Shown: positions 55,407 to 64,000 of the stretch, piece after piece
How the letters are laid out: every line of letters begins with the position of its first letter
Position numbering within the stretch: the stretch's first letter is position 1
Source: Acidovorax sp.
GTDB taxonomy: Bacteria; Pseudomonadota; Gammaproteobacteria; Burkholderiales; Burkholderiaceae_C
NCBI GenBank assembly: GCA_031277855.1
Contig: JAITLO010000027.1
Coordinates: forward strand, 91,268 to 155,267
Length of the DNA: 64,000 bases
Direction of reading: 5' to 3'
Position numbers and translations under genes: made by a program
Notes under the pieces: generated by a model
What the model was told of the DNA's origin: nothing
Seen by the model: the letters and a program-made list of their open reading frames with translations, nothing else
Database searches by the model: none

Positions 55407-56911
55407 TTTGCTTGTCCTTCACGGGCCGCCAGCGCGGTATGCGCCTCGGCCATATCGGAGAACGGGCGCTTGACGCCCATCACCTCCTGGTAATCCTCAT
55501 GGCCTTTGCCGGCCAGCAGCACCACGTCTTGGGGAGCAGCCTGGGCAATCGCCTGGGCAATGGCGGCCGCACGGTCCACCTGCACCAGCAGGCCCTGGGG
55601 CTGCATGCCGGCCACGATCTGGTCGACGATGGTCTGCGGCGCTTCGCCGCGCGGGTTGTCGCTGGTCACCAGCACCTGATCGGCCTGGCGCTGCGCGGCC
55701 TGGCCCATCAAGGGGCGTTTGGTGGCGTCGCGGTTGCCACCGCAGCCAAACACGCACCACAGCCGGCCACCGCGCTCGCGCGCCACGGGCTGCAGGGCTT
55801 GCAAGGCCTGCTCCAGCGCATCGGGGGTGTGGGCATAGTCCACCGCCACCAGAGGCTGGCCGGCAACGGCAATTTGCTGCATGCGGCCGGGCACGGGCTC
55901 CAGATGGGCGCAGGCCTGCACGGCTTGCAAAAGCGGCAGGCCCAAGCTGCGCAGCGTGGCGATCACGCCCAGCAGATTGCTGATGTTGTAGTGGCCCACC
56001 ACCTGGGTTTGCAGCGGCACGGATGCATCGCCCTCAACCACGGTAAAGCGCAGGCCTGCGGGGCCATGGCCTATGTCTTTGGCCCACAGGCGGGCGCTTT
56101 GCTGTATGGACAGGGTCCACAGATCCAGGTCGCTGCGGCTGTGCAGCTGCTGGGCCAGCAGGCGACCATGGGCGTCGTCGATATTCACCACGGCGGCCTG
56201 CAGACCGTCCCAGTCGAACAGGCGGCGCTTGGCTTCCCAATAGGCCTCCATGGAGCCGTGGTAGTCCAGATGGTCCTGGGTGAAATTGGTGAAGATGGCA
56301 CAGCGAATGCGCGTGCCATCCAGGCGGTGTTCTTCAATGCCTATGGATGAGGCTTCGATGGCGCAGGCCGCCAGGCCCTGGTCCACATAGCTGCGAAAGG
56401 CTTGCTGCAGGCAGACCGGGTCGGGCGTGGTCATGCCCGTGGACTCCAGCGCCGACGGCACACCAATGCCCAAAGTACCCACCAGGGCGCAGCCAGACTG
56501 CGTGCCCTGCTTCCAATCTGCAAGCGCATGGGCCAGCCACCAGGCGGTGGAGGTCTTGCCGTTGGTGCCGGTCACAGCCACCACGGCCAGGGCGTCCGAG
56601 GGGTGACCCAGCCACAGATCGGCGATCTGGCCGGTAGCGGCCTTCAAGCCCTGGAAAGCGGCCACGGTGTCGGCAGGCAGATCGAATACTTCGACCCCTT
56701 CGGCCTCCACCAGGCAGGCCACGGCGCCACGCTCCAGGGCCGAGGCCACATAGGCACGGCCATCGTTGACGCCACCGGGCCAAGCAATAAAGGCATCGCC
56801 AGGCTGGACCTGGCGGCTGTCGGTACGCAGCTGGCCGCTGCAACGGTTGCGCAGCCATTGCACGGCTTCTTGTGCCGAGCTCAGTTGGTACAGGTGGTGC
56901 AAACTGCTCAC
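55403..56911 (-). CDS. murE: UDP-MurNAc-tripeptide synthetase, meso-diaminopimelate type
   Basis: Third Mur ligase, 502 residues. The ATP loop is VTGTNGKTSTAWWL. The motif DNPRGE (in TSDNPRGEAPQ) is the DNPR signature of enzymes that add meso-diaminopimelate, as opposed to the lysine type, so the wall is of the usual Gram-negative chemistry. It overlaps ftsI by four bases at its start and murF at its end. Confidence 0.96.
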   Translation of the reverse strand: MSSLHHLYQLSSAQEAVQWLRNRCSGQLRTDSRQVQPGDAFIAWPGGVNDGRAYVASALERGAVACLVEAEGVEVFDLPADTVAAFQGLKAATGQIADLWLGHPSDALAVVAVTGTNGKTSTAWWLAHALADWKQGTQSGCALVGTLGIGVPSALESTGMTTPDPVCLQQAFRSYVDQGLAACAIEASSIGIEEHRLDGTRIRCAIFTNFTQDHLDYHGSMEAYWEAKRRLFDWDGLQAAVVNIDDAHGRLLAQQLHSRSDLDLWTLSIQQSARLWAKDIGHGPAGLRFTVVEGDASVPLQTQVVGHYNISNLLGVIATLRSLGLPLLQAVQACAHLEPVPGRMQQIAVAGQPLVAVDYAHTPDALEQALQALQPVARERGGRLWCVFGCGGNRDATKRPLMGQAAQRQADQVLVTSDNPRGEAPQTIVDQIVAGMQPQGLLVQVDRAAAIAQAIAQAAPQDVVLLAGKGHEDYQEVMGVKRPFSDMAEAHTALAAREGQAK

Positions 56912-58656
56912 AGCGACTCCTCCACCGGGTTGGCCACAATCTGCGGCTGCACGGCCATATCGGGGTGCACCCCCATCAGGCGCAAGGTTTGCTGCACCAC
57001 ATCGCTGAAGACTGGTGCTGCCACCGTGCCACCGTAATAAGTTCCGTTCATGGGTTCGTCCACCATCACCGAGACGATGACGCGGGGGTTTTCAATCGGA
57101 GCCATGCCGGCAAACCAGGCGCGGTACTTGCCGGCGGCATAGCCCTTGCCCTCTTGCTTGCGCGCCGTGCCGGACTTGCCGCCCACGGAGTAGCCCACGG
57201 TCTGGGCACGCTGGCCGGTGCCGCCAGGGGCGGTGGCCATGGCCAGCATCTTGCGTACGGCACTGGCCGTGCGCTCCGAAAAAATCGGAACGCCCACAGG
57301 GGGGCGATCGAGCTTGAGCATGCTGGCCGGAATCACCTTGCCGTCGTTGGAGAAGACGGTATAGGCCCGGCTGATCTGCAGCAGACTGGCCGACAGGCCA
57401 TAGCCGTAAGACATGGTGGCCTGCTCCACCGGCCGCCAGCTCTTGTAGGGCCGCAGCCGCCCGCTTTGCGCACCGGGGAAGGAGATTTGCGGCTTCTGGC
57501 CAAAGCCCAGGGCCGAATAGGTTTCCCACATCTCCTGGGCCGAGAGCTGCTGGGAGATCTTGGTCATGCCCACGTTGCTGGACTTCTGGATCACGCCCTC
57601 CACCGTCAGCACGCCCCAGTTGTGGGTGTCCGAAATGGTGGAGCCGGTCACATTGATGCGGCCGGGCGTGGTGTCCACAATGGTGGATGGCTTGAACTTT
57701 CCGCTTTCCAGCGCCGTGCCAACGATGATGGGCTTGGCGGTGGAGCCGGGCTCGAACACGTCGGTGATGGCGCGGTTGCGCAGCTGCTCGCCAGTCAGGC
57801 GCTTGCGGTTGCCGGGGTCGTAGCTGGGGTAGTTGGCCAGGGCCAGCAGCTCGCCGGTCTTGGCGTCCATGACCACCACGGTGCCGGCCTTGGCCTTGTG
57901 GGCAATCACCTGGTCGCGCAGCTTCTGGTAGGCGTAGAACTGCACCTTGCTGTCGATGGACAACTGGATGTCGCGCCCATCCATGGGCGGAATCTCTTCA
58001 CCCAGACCTTCGACCACGCGGCCGAAACGGTCCTTGATGACGCGGCGCGAGCCGGGCTTGCCGCCCAGGTCTTTGTCAAAGGCCAGCTCCATGCCTTCCT
58101 GGCCATGGTCTTCCACATTGGTAAAGCCCACGACGTGGGCTACCGACTCGCCTTCGGGGTATTCGCGCTTGTATTCCTTGGTCTGGTAGATGCCCTTGAT
58201 GCCCAGGGCCTTGATCTGCTGCCCGGTATCCCAGTCCAGCTGGCGCTTGAGCCAGACAAAGCTTTTGTCGTTGTCCAGCTTGGTTTTGATGGTGGCCAGC
58301 GGCATGTCCATCAGCTTGGCCAGCTGGGGCAGCTTGGCCTTGACCTCGGCGCTGTCGAGCTCCACGTCTTCGGGAATGGCCCAGATGCTGGCCGCCGGCA
58401 CGCTGGAGGCCAGGATCAGGCCGTTGCGGTCCAGAATGCGGCCGCGGTTGGCCGGCAGCTCCAGGGTACGGGCATAACGCACCTCGCCCTGGCGCTGGAA
58501 GAAATCATTGCCAAACACCTGCACATAGGCAGCGCGCACGGCCAGGCCGGAAAAGCCCAACACCATCAGGCCCATGATGAATTTGCTGCGCCACTTGGGC
58601 GTCTTGCTCGCCAGCAGCGGGCTGGAGGCATAGGTCACGCTGCGGTGCACGCTCAT
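56908..58656 (-). CDS. ftsI: Septal penicillin-binding protein 3 (FtsI)
   Basis: Class B transpeptidase of the divisome, 582 residues. One N-terminal membrane helix (FIMGLMVLGFSGLAVRAAYV) precedes the dimerisation domain and the transpeptidase domain. Its three motifs are visible: STAK in PGSTAKPIIV, SSN in QKSSNVGMTK and KSGT in GGKSGTARK. It starts four bases inside ftsL and ends inside murE. Confidence 0.97.
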   Translation of the reverse strand: MSVHRSVTYASSPLLASKTPKWRSKFIMGLMVLGFSGLAVRAAYVQVFGNDFFQRQGEVRYARTLELPANRGRILDRNGLILASSVPAASIWAIPEDVELDSAEVKAKLPQLAKLMDMPLATIKTKLDNDKSFVWLKRQLDWDTGQQIKALGIKGIYQTKEYKREYPEGESVAHVVGFTNVEDHGQEGMELAFDKDLGGKPGSRRVIKDRFGRVVEGLGEEIPPMDGRDIQLSIDSKVQFYAYQKLRDQVIAHKAKAGTVVVMDAKTGELLALANYPSYDPGNRKRLTGEQLRNRAITDVFEPGSTAKPIIVGTALESGKFKPSTIVDTTPGRINVTGSTISDTHNWGVLTVEGVIQKSSNVGMTKISQQLSAQEMWETYSALGFGQKPQISFPGAQSGRLRPYKSWRPVEQATMSYGYGLSASLLQISRAYTVFSNDGKVIPASMLKLDRPPVGVPIFSERTASAVRKMLAMATAPGGTGQRAQTVGYSVGGKSGTARKQEGKGYAAGKYRAWFAGMAPIENPRVIVSVMVDEPMNGTYYGGTVAAPVFSDVVQQTLRLMGVHPDMAVQPQIVANPVEESL

Positions 58657-58949
58657 GATGCACCTCCGGCAGCGGCCGACTGGGGCCGGGCCTTGTCTTC
58701 CACATACTGGGTGATGGCGGGCGTGGCGTTCTGCATACCCTGGCCCACGGCCAGGCGCTCTATGCGCAGCGGCGTGGCCTGGGCGCGTTTTTCTACCTGC
58801 AGGCGCTGGTATTCGGTCGCCAGCTCGCGCGCCTCATGCTGTGCGCGCTCACGCTCGGTGAACAGGCGGCGCGACTCGTACTGGGTGTGCACCAGAAACA
58901 GCGCACTCGCCATGACCAGGCCCAGCAGCAGAATGTTCAGGCGCAGCAT
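58653..58949 (-). CDS. ftsL: Cell division protein FtsL
   Basis: Small bitopic divisome protein, 98 residues, forming a coiled-coil complex with FtsB and FtsQ that controls FtsWI. One membrane helix at the N-terminus (LNILLLGLVMASALFLVHT) is followed by a heptad-rich region (ERERAQHEARELATEYQRL). The start at MLRLN was chosen because a strong AGGAGG site lies just upstream; the 10-codon extension upstream is not needed. It ends with a four-base overlap into ftsI. Confidence 0.92.
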   Translation of the reverse strand: MLRLNILLLGLVMASALFLVHTQYESRRLFTERERAQHEARELATEYQRLQVEKRAQATPLRIERLAVGQGMQNATPAITQYVEDKARPQSAAAGGAS

Positions 58950-59004
58950 AGGCCCTCCTGGCCTGCCAGCGGCAGCCATGGGAAGCGAATCTGCGCCATG
59001 CCTT

Positions 59005-59934
59005 TCATGCAGGCACCTCGGTACGTTCGGCCACGCGCATCACGGCGCTGCGCGAGCGGGGATTGGCCGCCACTTCGGCCGCGCTGGGCTTGATGCGCTC
59101 CAGCGCCTTGAGCCGCATGGGCTGGGGGGCGGCAAAGGGCGCACGGCGGTCATAGACCTCTTTGGAGTGCTGGGCAATGAACTGCTTGACGATGCGGTCT
59201 TCCAGCGAGTGAAAGCTGATCACGGCCAGACGCCCACCAGGCTGCAACACCTTCAACGCCCCGGCAAGCGCTTGCTGCAGCTCTTCCAGCTCAGCATTGA
59301 TGAAAATCCGAAAAGCCTGAAAGGTCCGCGTTGCGGGATGCTGCCCCGCCTCGCGTGTGCGGACCGCACCAGCCACGAGGTTGGCCAGTTCGGCAGTGGT
59401 TGTGAGCGGGCCTTTGTCTGTGCGCCACGCCACAATCGCCTTTGCAATGGGGCCAGCAAACCGTTCTTCGCCATAGTCACGTATCACCTCCGCGATCTGG
59501 TGCACCTCCGCATCGGCCAGCCACTCGGCCACGCTCTGGCCACGCGTGGTGTCCATGCGCATGTCCAGCGGCCCTTCGAAACGGAAACTGAAACCCCGCT
59601 CGGGGCTGTCGATCTGGGGTGAACTCACGCCCAGGTCCATCAACACGCCGGCGCAGCTGCCCGCTGGCAACTCGTCCAGATGGCGAAAGCCTTCGTGCCG
59701 AATGGAAAAACGCGGGTCCGTGATGCGTGCCGCTTCGGCAATCGCTTCCGGGTCTTTGTCGAAAGCAACCAGGCGGCCATCCGGCCCCAGTCGCTGCAAA
59801 ATCAGGCGCGAATGGCCGCCACGGCCAAACGTCGCATCCACCCACTGACCGGCAGGCGAAGTCTCCTCACCACCCAGCAGGGCGGTGACGGCCTCGTCCA
59901 GCAGGACGGTGATGTGTTGGAGGGGCTGGTTCAA
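59005..59934 (-). CDS. rsmH: 16S rRNA (cytosine(1402)-N(4))-methyltransferase RsmH
   Basis: SAM-dependent methyltransferase for C1402 of 16S rRNA (old name MraW), 309 residues. SAM-binding motifs are visible in [15 protein letters not shown] and [20 protein letters not shown], and the C-terminal [15 protein letters not shown] is conserved. It is the second gene of the dcw cluster, 12 bases after mraZ. Confidence 0.96.
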   Translation of the reverse strand: MNQPLQHITVLLDEAVTALLGGEETSPAGQWVDATFGRGGHSRLILQRLGPDGRLVAFDKDPEAIAEAARITDPRFSIRHEGFRHLDELPAGSCAGVLMDLGVSSPQIDSPERGFSFRFEGPLDMRMDTTRGQSVAEWLADAEVHQIAEVIRDYGEERFAGPIAKAIVAWRTDKGPLTTTAELANLVAGAVRTREAGQHPATRTFQAFRIFINAELEELQQALAGALKVLQPGGRLAVISFHSLEDRIVKQFIAQHSKEVYDRRAPFAAPQPMRLKALERIKPSAAEVAANPRSRSAVMRVAERTEVPA

Positions 59935-59946
59935 CGCTCGCCCTTT

Positions 59947-60375
59947 TCAAAAAGCAAAATCTTGGAAAACGCTCGGCATCTCGGCCTGCATGGCCTCTGC
60001 CTCTTGTGCTTCATAAGTGGCGCGGTCCCACAACTCAAAGTGGTTGCCCATGCCCAGCAGCACCGCGTCCTTGCTCAGGCCTACGGCCTGGCGCAGCTCG
60101 GGCGCTACCAGCACCCGACCGGTTCCGTCCATGTCCACGTCCTGGGCGTTGCCCAGGAAGATGCGCTTCCACCATTGCGCAGACATGGGAAGTTCTGCGA
60201 TGCGATCGCGGAACTTCAGCCATTCGGGACGGGGGAAGAGCATCAGACAGCCGTGCGGGTGCTTGGTGATGGTGACCTGGCCTTCGGCCATGGCCATGAG
60301 GGCGTCACGATGCCGGGTCGGCACGGAAAGCCGACCCTTCGCATCCAGACTTAGCGAAGACGCCCCTTGAAACAC
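59947..60375 (-). CDS. mraZ: Transcriptional regulator MraZ
   Basis: A 142-residue protein with two SpoVT-AbrB-like DNA-binding halves. The conserved DxxR blocks are seen as [17 protein letters not shown] near residue 10 and [16 protein letters not shown] near residue 85. MraZ represses the dcw cluster by binding repeats upstream of its own gene, and a matching three-repeat box lies 61-90 bases upstream here. It is the first gene of the division and wall cluster. Confidence 0.95.
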   Translation of the reverse strand: MFQGASSLSLDAKGRLSVPTRHRDALMAMAEGQVTITKHPHGCLMLFPRPEWLKFRDRIAELPMSAQWWKRIFLGNAQDVDMDGTGRVLVAPELRQAVGLSKDAVLLGMGNHFELWDRATYEAQEAEAMQAEMPSVFQDFAF

Positions 60376-60435
60376 GGCAGTAGACCCCGGGTAGGTTGGA
60401 CCTGTTCACCTTTGCGCCTGGGCTGCAAAGGCAAC

Positions 60436-60465
60436 TTTCACCACTTAATTGCACTTTTTTGCACT
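60436..60465 (-). promoter_or_regulatory. MraZ box: three 10-bp direct repeats
   Basis: Read on the minus strand, AGTGCAAAAA, AGTGCAATTA and AGTGGTGAAA follow each other with an exact 10-base period, and a weaker fourth (GTTG) follows. MraZ is known to bind AAAGTG-like or GTGGG-like direct repeats of about this spacing upstream of mraZ. The site lies 61 to 90 bases before the mraZ start. The remaining gap to hslU (60466-60642) is AT-rich and probably holds the promoter; I could not choose one with confidence. Confidence 0.8.
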
Positions 60466-60642
60466 GTATCAGCAAATCCACCACTTGCCACGGCGCCCGT
60501 CACAAACATTTGCAATGAAATCAAGGACTTAGCTTGAAATTTTTGATGAGCGATACATAAAAGTCCTTTCACCACAAGCACTTAGGCACTAGATCAAATG
60601 CAAAGCATGAGCTCACTTCGGATTGACATTTACCAAACAAAA

Positions 60643-60675
60643 CACCCCCCGAAACCGCAGCGGCTTCGGGGGGTG
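60643..60675 (-). terminator. Terminator of hslU
   Basis: On the minus strand caccccccgaagcc pairs with ggtttcggggggtg (one G-T pair), followed by ttttgttt, 20 bases after the hslU stop codon. Confidence 0.88.
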
Positions 60676-60694
60676 GCTGGCACGAACTAATGTG

Positions 60695-62014
60695 TCAAAG
60701 AATGTAACGCGACAAGTCTTCGTCCTGACTGAGCTGCTGCAGGCGCGCATCGACATAGGCGGCATCGACGGTCATGGTCTGGCCGGACAGCTTGGCGGCA
60801 TCAAAGCTGACCTCGTCCAGCAGGCGCTCCATCACCGTGGACAGGCGACGGGCACCAATGTTTTCGGTGCGCTCGTTGACCTGGAAGGCCGTGTGGGCCA
60901 GGCGGGTGATGCCTTCGGGGGTGAACTCCAGCGTCACGCCTTCGGTGGCCAGCAGCGCCTGGTACTGCTTGACCAGGGAGGCATGGGTCTGGGTGAGTAT
61001 GGATTCGAAGTCCTGCACCGACAGCGAGCCCAGCTCCACGCGGATGGGGAAGCGCCCCTGCAGCTCGGGAATCAGGTCGCTGGGTTTGGCCAGGTGGAAA
61101 GCGCCCGAGGCAATGAACAGGATATGGTCGGTCTTGACCATGCCGTACTTGGTGGAGACGGTGGTGCCTTCCACCAGCGGCAGCAAGTCGCGCTGCACGC
61201 CCTGGCGGGAGACATCGGCGCCGCTGGAATTCTGGCGCGAAGCCACCTTGTCGATCTCGTCGATGAAGACGATGCCGTTTTGCTCGGCATTCGCAATGGC
61301 GCGGGTCTTGATGTCTTCCTCGTTGACCAGCTTGGCCGCTTCTTCATCGGTCAGGAGCTTGAGCGCCTCCTTGATGGACAGCTTGCGTGTCTTGCGGCGC
61401 TCCTGGCCCATCTGGCTGAACATGCCGCGCAACTGCTCGGTCATTTCCTCCATGCCCTGGGGGCCCATGATTTCCAGCTGGGGCTTGGCCTCGGCCAGGT
61501 CGATCTCGATTTCCTTGTCATCCAGCTCGCCCTGGCGCAGCTTTTTGCGGAAGACCTGGCGCGTGGCGCTGTCGGCAGGCACGGCGTCATGGGTGCGTGC
61601 CTGGGGCAGCAGCACGTCCAGTACACGCTCCTCGGCCGCATCTTCGGCGCGCACACGCATTTTTTTGATCTCGGCCTCGCGGGTCTGCTTGACCGCAATT
61701 TCCGCCAGGTCGCGGATGATGGCGTCCACATCCTTGCCCACATAGCCCACTTCGGTGAACTTGGTGGCTTCGACCTTGATGAAGGGGGCGTCGGCCAGCT
61801 TTGCCAGGCGGCGGGCGATCTCGGTCTTGCCCACGCCGGTGGGGCCAATCATCAAGATGTTCTTGGGCGTGATTTCCTGGCGCAGGCCTTCATGCACCTG
61901 CTGACGGCGCCAGCGGTTGCGCAGCGCAATGGCCACGGCGCGCTTGGCACCGGCCTGGCCAACAATATGGTTGTCCAGCTCGGAGACGATTTCCTGCGGG
62001 GTCATGGACGACAT
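60695..62014 (-). CDS. hslU: ATP-dependent protease ATPase subunit HslU
   Basis: AAA+ unfoldase of the HslUV protease, 439 residues from the chosen start. The Walker A motif is [15 protein letters not shown] near residue 60, and Walker B is [12 protein letters not shown]. The C-terminal residues LSRYIL insert into HslV to open it. I chose [10 protein letters not shown] as the start because it matches the E. coli N-terminus; five further in-frame codons exist. A 99-base gap with a short hairpin separates it from hslV. Confidence 0.96.
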   Translation of the reverse strand: MSSMTPQEIVSELDNHIVGQAGAKRAVAIALRNRWRRQQVHEGLRQEITPKNILMIGPTGVGKTEIARRLAKLADAPFIKVEATKFTEVGYVGKDVDAIIRDLAEIAVKQTREAEIKKMRVRAEDAAEERVLDVLLPQARTHDAVPADSATRQVFRKKLRQGELDDKEIEIDLAEAKPQLEIMGPQGMEEMTEQLRGMFSQMGQERRKTRKLSIKEALKLLTDEEAAKLVNEEDIKTRAIANAEQNGIVFIDEIDKVASRQNSSGADVSRQGVQRDLLPLVEGTTVSTKYGMVKTDHILFIASGAFHLAKPSDLIPELQGRFPIRVELGSLSVQDFESILTQTHASLVKQYQALLATEGVTLEFTPEGITRLAHTAFQVNERTENIGARRLSTVMERLLDEVSFDAAKLSGQTMTVDAAYVDARLQQLSQDEDLSRYIL

Positions 62015-62113
62015 GGTTTTCCAGCTCAAAAAGGGCTCTCAAGCTTGATGCATATGCTTGAGCAGCTATGAAAAGGTGAGGTGAGTGGGTGAGGTAAGGC
62101 GCAACAAGACGGC

Positions 62114-62659
62114 TTACAGCGTCTCGATGGTGTGGTGCATATTGGTGTAGATGCACAGTTCGCCGGCAATCTCCAGCGATTTCTTGACCACATCCTGCGC
62201 CGACAGCTCGGTGTTGTTCAGCAGCGCCTTGGCGGCCGAATGCGCATAGGCCCCACCGGAGCCAATGGCCACGATGCCCTGCTCGGGCTCCAGCACGTCG
62301 CCGTTGCCGGTGATGATGAGCGAGGCCGAGTGGTCGGCCACGGCCAGCATGGCCTCCAGGCGGCGCAGCACGCGGTCGGTGCGCCAGTCCTTGGTCAGCT
62401 CGATGGCGGCGCGGGTCAGATGGCCCTGGTGTTTTTCCAGCTTGGCTTCAAAACGCTCGAACAGCGTGAAGGCATCGGCCGTGGCGCCGGCAAAACCGGC
62501 CAATACGCGGCCGTTGTAGAGCTTGCGCACCTTGCGCGCCGTGCCCTTGACGACGATGTGACCCAGCGTGACCTGGCCGTCGCCGCCAATAGCGACCTGA
62601 ATGCCGTCCGGTGTTTCGCGCCGCACGCTGAGAATGGTGGTGCCGTGGTACTGTTCCAT
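62114..62659 (-). CDS. hslV: ATP-dependent protease peptidase subunit HslV
   Basis: Threonine protease forming the double-ring core of HslUV, 181 residues. The pro-peptide MEQYHG precedes the catalytic threonine in TTILSVRR, which is exposed by self-cleavage. The [15 protein letters not shown] segment and the remaining core are normal. The start at MEQYHG was chosen over a 22-codon extension that has no family match. It is first in the hslVU pair. Confidence 0.96.
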   Translation of the reverse strand: MEQYHGTTILSVRRETPDGIQVAIGGDGQVTLGHIVVKGTARKVRKLYNGRVLAGFAGATADAFTLFERFEAKLEKHQGHLTRAAIELTKDWRTDRVLRRLEAMLAVADHSASLIITGNGDVLEPEQGIVAIGSGGAYAHSAAKALLNNTELSAQDVVKKSLEIAGELCIYTNMHHTIETL

Positions 62660-62700
62660 AGTGGTGACACATGGGGCCAAGCACCCCGCTTGCAAGAGCA

Positions 62701-62827
62701 GCAGGGCTTTTTTTCTGCCCTGCACCGGCCCACCTGGTCGGCACGGGCAAAAAGAAACCGCCGCACACCGCTGCTACAGGCCCTGCTCGCTTGCGAAAAC
62801 TGGGCCTGTGCCGACGGTGTGCGGCGG
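62701..62827. other. Two hairpins in the hslV-dksA gap
   Basis: The first, gcagggc / gccctgc, encloses a T run (62701-62723). The second is a large two-part structure: 13-bp outer arms ccgccgcacaccg / cggtgtgcggcgg (62758-62770 and 62815-62827) around an acaggccc / gggcctgt stem. It lies downstream of dksA on the minus strand and may act as its terminator, but it lacks a clear T tract. Confidence 0.6.
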
Positions 62828-62890
62828 TGTACGGCGCATCGCCTCTTTCACCTCCGCAGGCAGCGGGAGAAAGAGCGCAAGCGCAGCAGA

Positions 62891-63610
62891 TTAATCGCCA
62901 AACATTTTTTGCTTCAGCTCACGGCGCTGCTGGGCTTCCAGCGACAGCGTGGCCGTGGGGCGGGCCAGCAAACGGCCCACGCCGATGGGTTCACCGGTTT
63001 CGTCGCAGTAGCCATAGTCGCCGGCATCGATGCGGGCGATGGACTGCTCAATCTTCTTCAGCAGCTTGCGCTCGCGGTCGCGGGTGCGCAGCTCCAGGGC
63101 ATGCTCTTCCTCGATGGTGGCGCGGTCGGCCGGGTCGGGCACCACCACCGTGTCTTCACGCAGGTTTTCGGCCGTCTCGCCTGCGTTGTTGTGCATGTCC
63201 TGCTTCAGCTTCATCAGCTTGTGGCGGAAGAAGGCCATCTGCTTGTCGTTCATGTACTCGTCGTCGGGCATGGCGATGACTTCGGCATCGCTCAGCTCTT
63301 CGGCGGTTTTGCTTTTCCAGTTGTTGGCCAACTTGGGATCGCGTTTGAGTGCTGCAGGTACAGAGATAGTGGAGGACATTGCTTTGGTATCAGTGATGGG
63401 CTGGGCGGAAGCCGTGAGGGCTGCCGACAGCGGCGGGATTGAGGCACTGCCCGCAGGGCTGCGAGCAGGAGAAGATGAGGAGGACGCCGTCGTCTGTTCT
63501 ACGGCCTTCGTAGCGGAGGCCTTGGCAGACGACTTCACGGCTGCGGTTTTCTTGGCCGCAGGGGCTGCCACTTTCGTTGCGGCTTTCTTTTTACTGGTTT
63601 CGGCTGTCAC
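62891..63610 (-). CDS. dksA: RNA polymerase-binding transcription factor DksA, cysteine-poor form with N-terminal extension
   Basis: Works with ppGpp in the RNA polymerase secondary channel. The core has the tip motif DPADRA and the coiled coil ELRTRDRERKLLKKIEQ. The zinc-finger region reads YCDETGEPIG...RPTATLSLEAQ, so one of the usual four cysteines remains and zinc binding is unlikely. About 80 residues rich in Lys, Ala and Ser precede the core; a shorter start at MSSTISVP (63379) is possible. I chose the GTG at 63610 because AGGAG lies eight bases upstream. Confidence 0.88.
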   Translation of the reverse strand: MTAETSKKKAATKVAAPAAKKTAAVKSSAKASATKAVEQTTASSSSSPARSPAGSASIPPLSAALTASAQPITDTKAMSSTISVPAALKRDPKLANNWKSKTAEELSDAEVIAMPDDEYMNDKQMAFFRHKLMKLKQDMHNNAGETAENLREDTVVVPDPADRATIEEEHALELRTRDRERKLLKKIEQSIARIDAGDYGYCDETGEPIGVGRLLARPTATLSLEAQQRRELKQKMFGD

Positions 63611-63869
63611 TTCCTGTCTCCTCAAGTACGACCGTTCCAGTGGTCACCCCGTAGGTTGACCAACCAGGTTCTCTTTAGGGGCGCGATTGTAGCCATCTCC
63701 TCCAAGACCCAACGCAAAGTTGCAGATATCACACAACTTGCATTGGTAAAACCATGTCAAGTGCCGGCATTTTTGGCGAGACAGCGCATGCCGGCGGGCG
63801 ATTCTGCCCCACGCCGGTGCGTGGCACGCGGCCGGCGGTAGGGCGTTTTGCGACCAGTGGGCCGGACTC

Positions 63870-64000
63870 AGAACGTGTTCAATGTCTCCTCGCGGCGCGC
63901 CAGTGTCTTTGCGGGATGGGATACAAGGCGCGATACCGCAGCAATAGCCGTGCTATTGCGAGGATTCGCAACACAGTAGACCGCCCGCAAAGCCACTGGC
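63870..64000. repeat. Long imperfect palindrome at the window end with agaacgtgttc motif
   Basis: The arms gccagtgtctttgcggg (63899-63915) and cccgcaaagccactggc (63984-64000) pair with one mismatch. An inner hairpin gcaatagc-cgt-gctattgc lies between. The element starts near agaacgtgttc, which also occurs at about 4088 and 32991. It runs to the last base, so its right side may be cut. Bases 63626-63869 before it hold nothing I can identify, apart from the dksA promoter that must lie there. Confidence 0.6.

Noticed and set aside
56872..59622. 916-residue plus-strand frame opposite murE, ftsI, ftsL and rsmH
   Set aside because: It spans several well-defined overlapping genes on the other strand and has low-complexity Gly/His/Leu composition.
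1..64000. tRNA, rRNA, prophage or integron features
   Set aside because: I saw no cloverleaf sequences, rRNA segments, integrase or transposase genes, or cassette sites in the window.

Overview
The window is a GC-rich stretch of betaproteobacterial chromosome, most likely from the family Comamonadaceae (Comamonas, Delftia or Acidovorax type). This rests on the complete mraZ-to-lpxC division and cell-wall cluster, a system II (ResB/CcsB) cytochrome c maturation pair, a DksA that has lost most of its zinc-finger cysteines, and a family of stop-codon-proximal intergenic repeats. Almost all of it is core genome. I see no rRNA, tRNA, CRISPR array, phage or transposase gene.

Layout. 1-4.0 kb: end of a class A penicillin-binding protein, frataxin (cyaY), a small lipoprotein (lptM) and the MsrPQ methionine sulfoxide reductase. 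4.2-8.5 kb: CcsB, ResB and a di-haem cytochrome c4. 8.6-15.4 kb: EngB GTPase, two lipid A type acyltransferases, metK with an unusual repeat-rich 3' region, and the carbon-starvation transporter pair cstA-ybdD. 15.5-22 kb: an NAD salvage locus (nrtR, pncA, pncB, nadE, nadM-nudix). 22-28 kb: an acetyltransferase, a hypothetical protein, aroG behind an aromatic-rich leader peptide and attenuator, tldD, rodA and an esterase. 28-33.7 kb: an RNB-domain ribonuclease, a TonB-like protein, aroE, mtgA and ruvC. 33.9-40.3 kb: an ethanolamine locus (AraC regulator, permease, EutBC) followed by a HAD lipoprotein phosphatase. 40.4-42.3 kb: an RcnB-like protein, a small membrane protein and lpxC. 42.6-60.4 kb: the dcw cluster ftsZ-A-Q-ddlB-murC-murG-ftsW-murD-mraY-murF-murE-ftsI-ftsL-rsmH-mraZ on the minus strand, largely with overlapping stop and start codons. 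60.7-63.6 kb: hslU, hslV and dksA.

The most unusual non-coding feature is the roughly 470 bp downstream of metK. It holds four related hairpin units, has base-pair-preserving changes between copies, includes a near-exact 129 bp duplication that carries the metK stop codon, and ends in an ordinary terminator. Other signals are an aroG leader peptide with the run YFYFWF before a terminator hairpin, a three-repeat MraZ box before mraZ, a candidate NrtR operator over a promoter before pncA, and a repeat family that sits directly after stop codons in a fixed orientation. That repeat supplies the stop codon itself for pncB and the AraC-type regulator.
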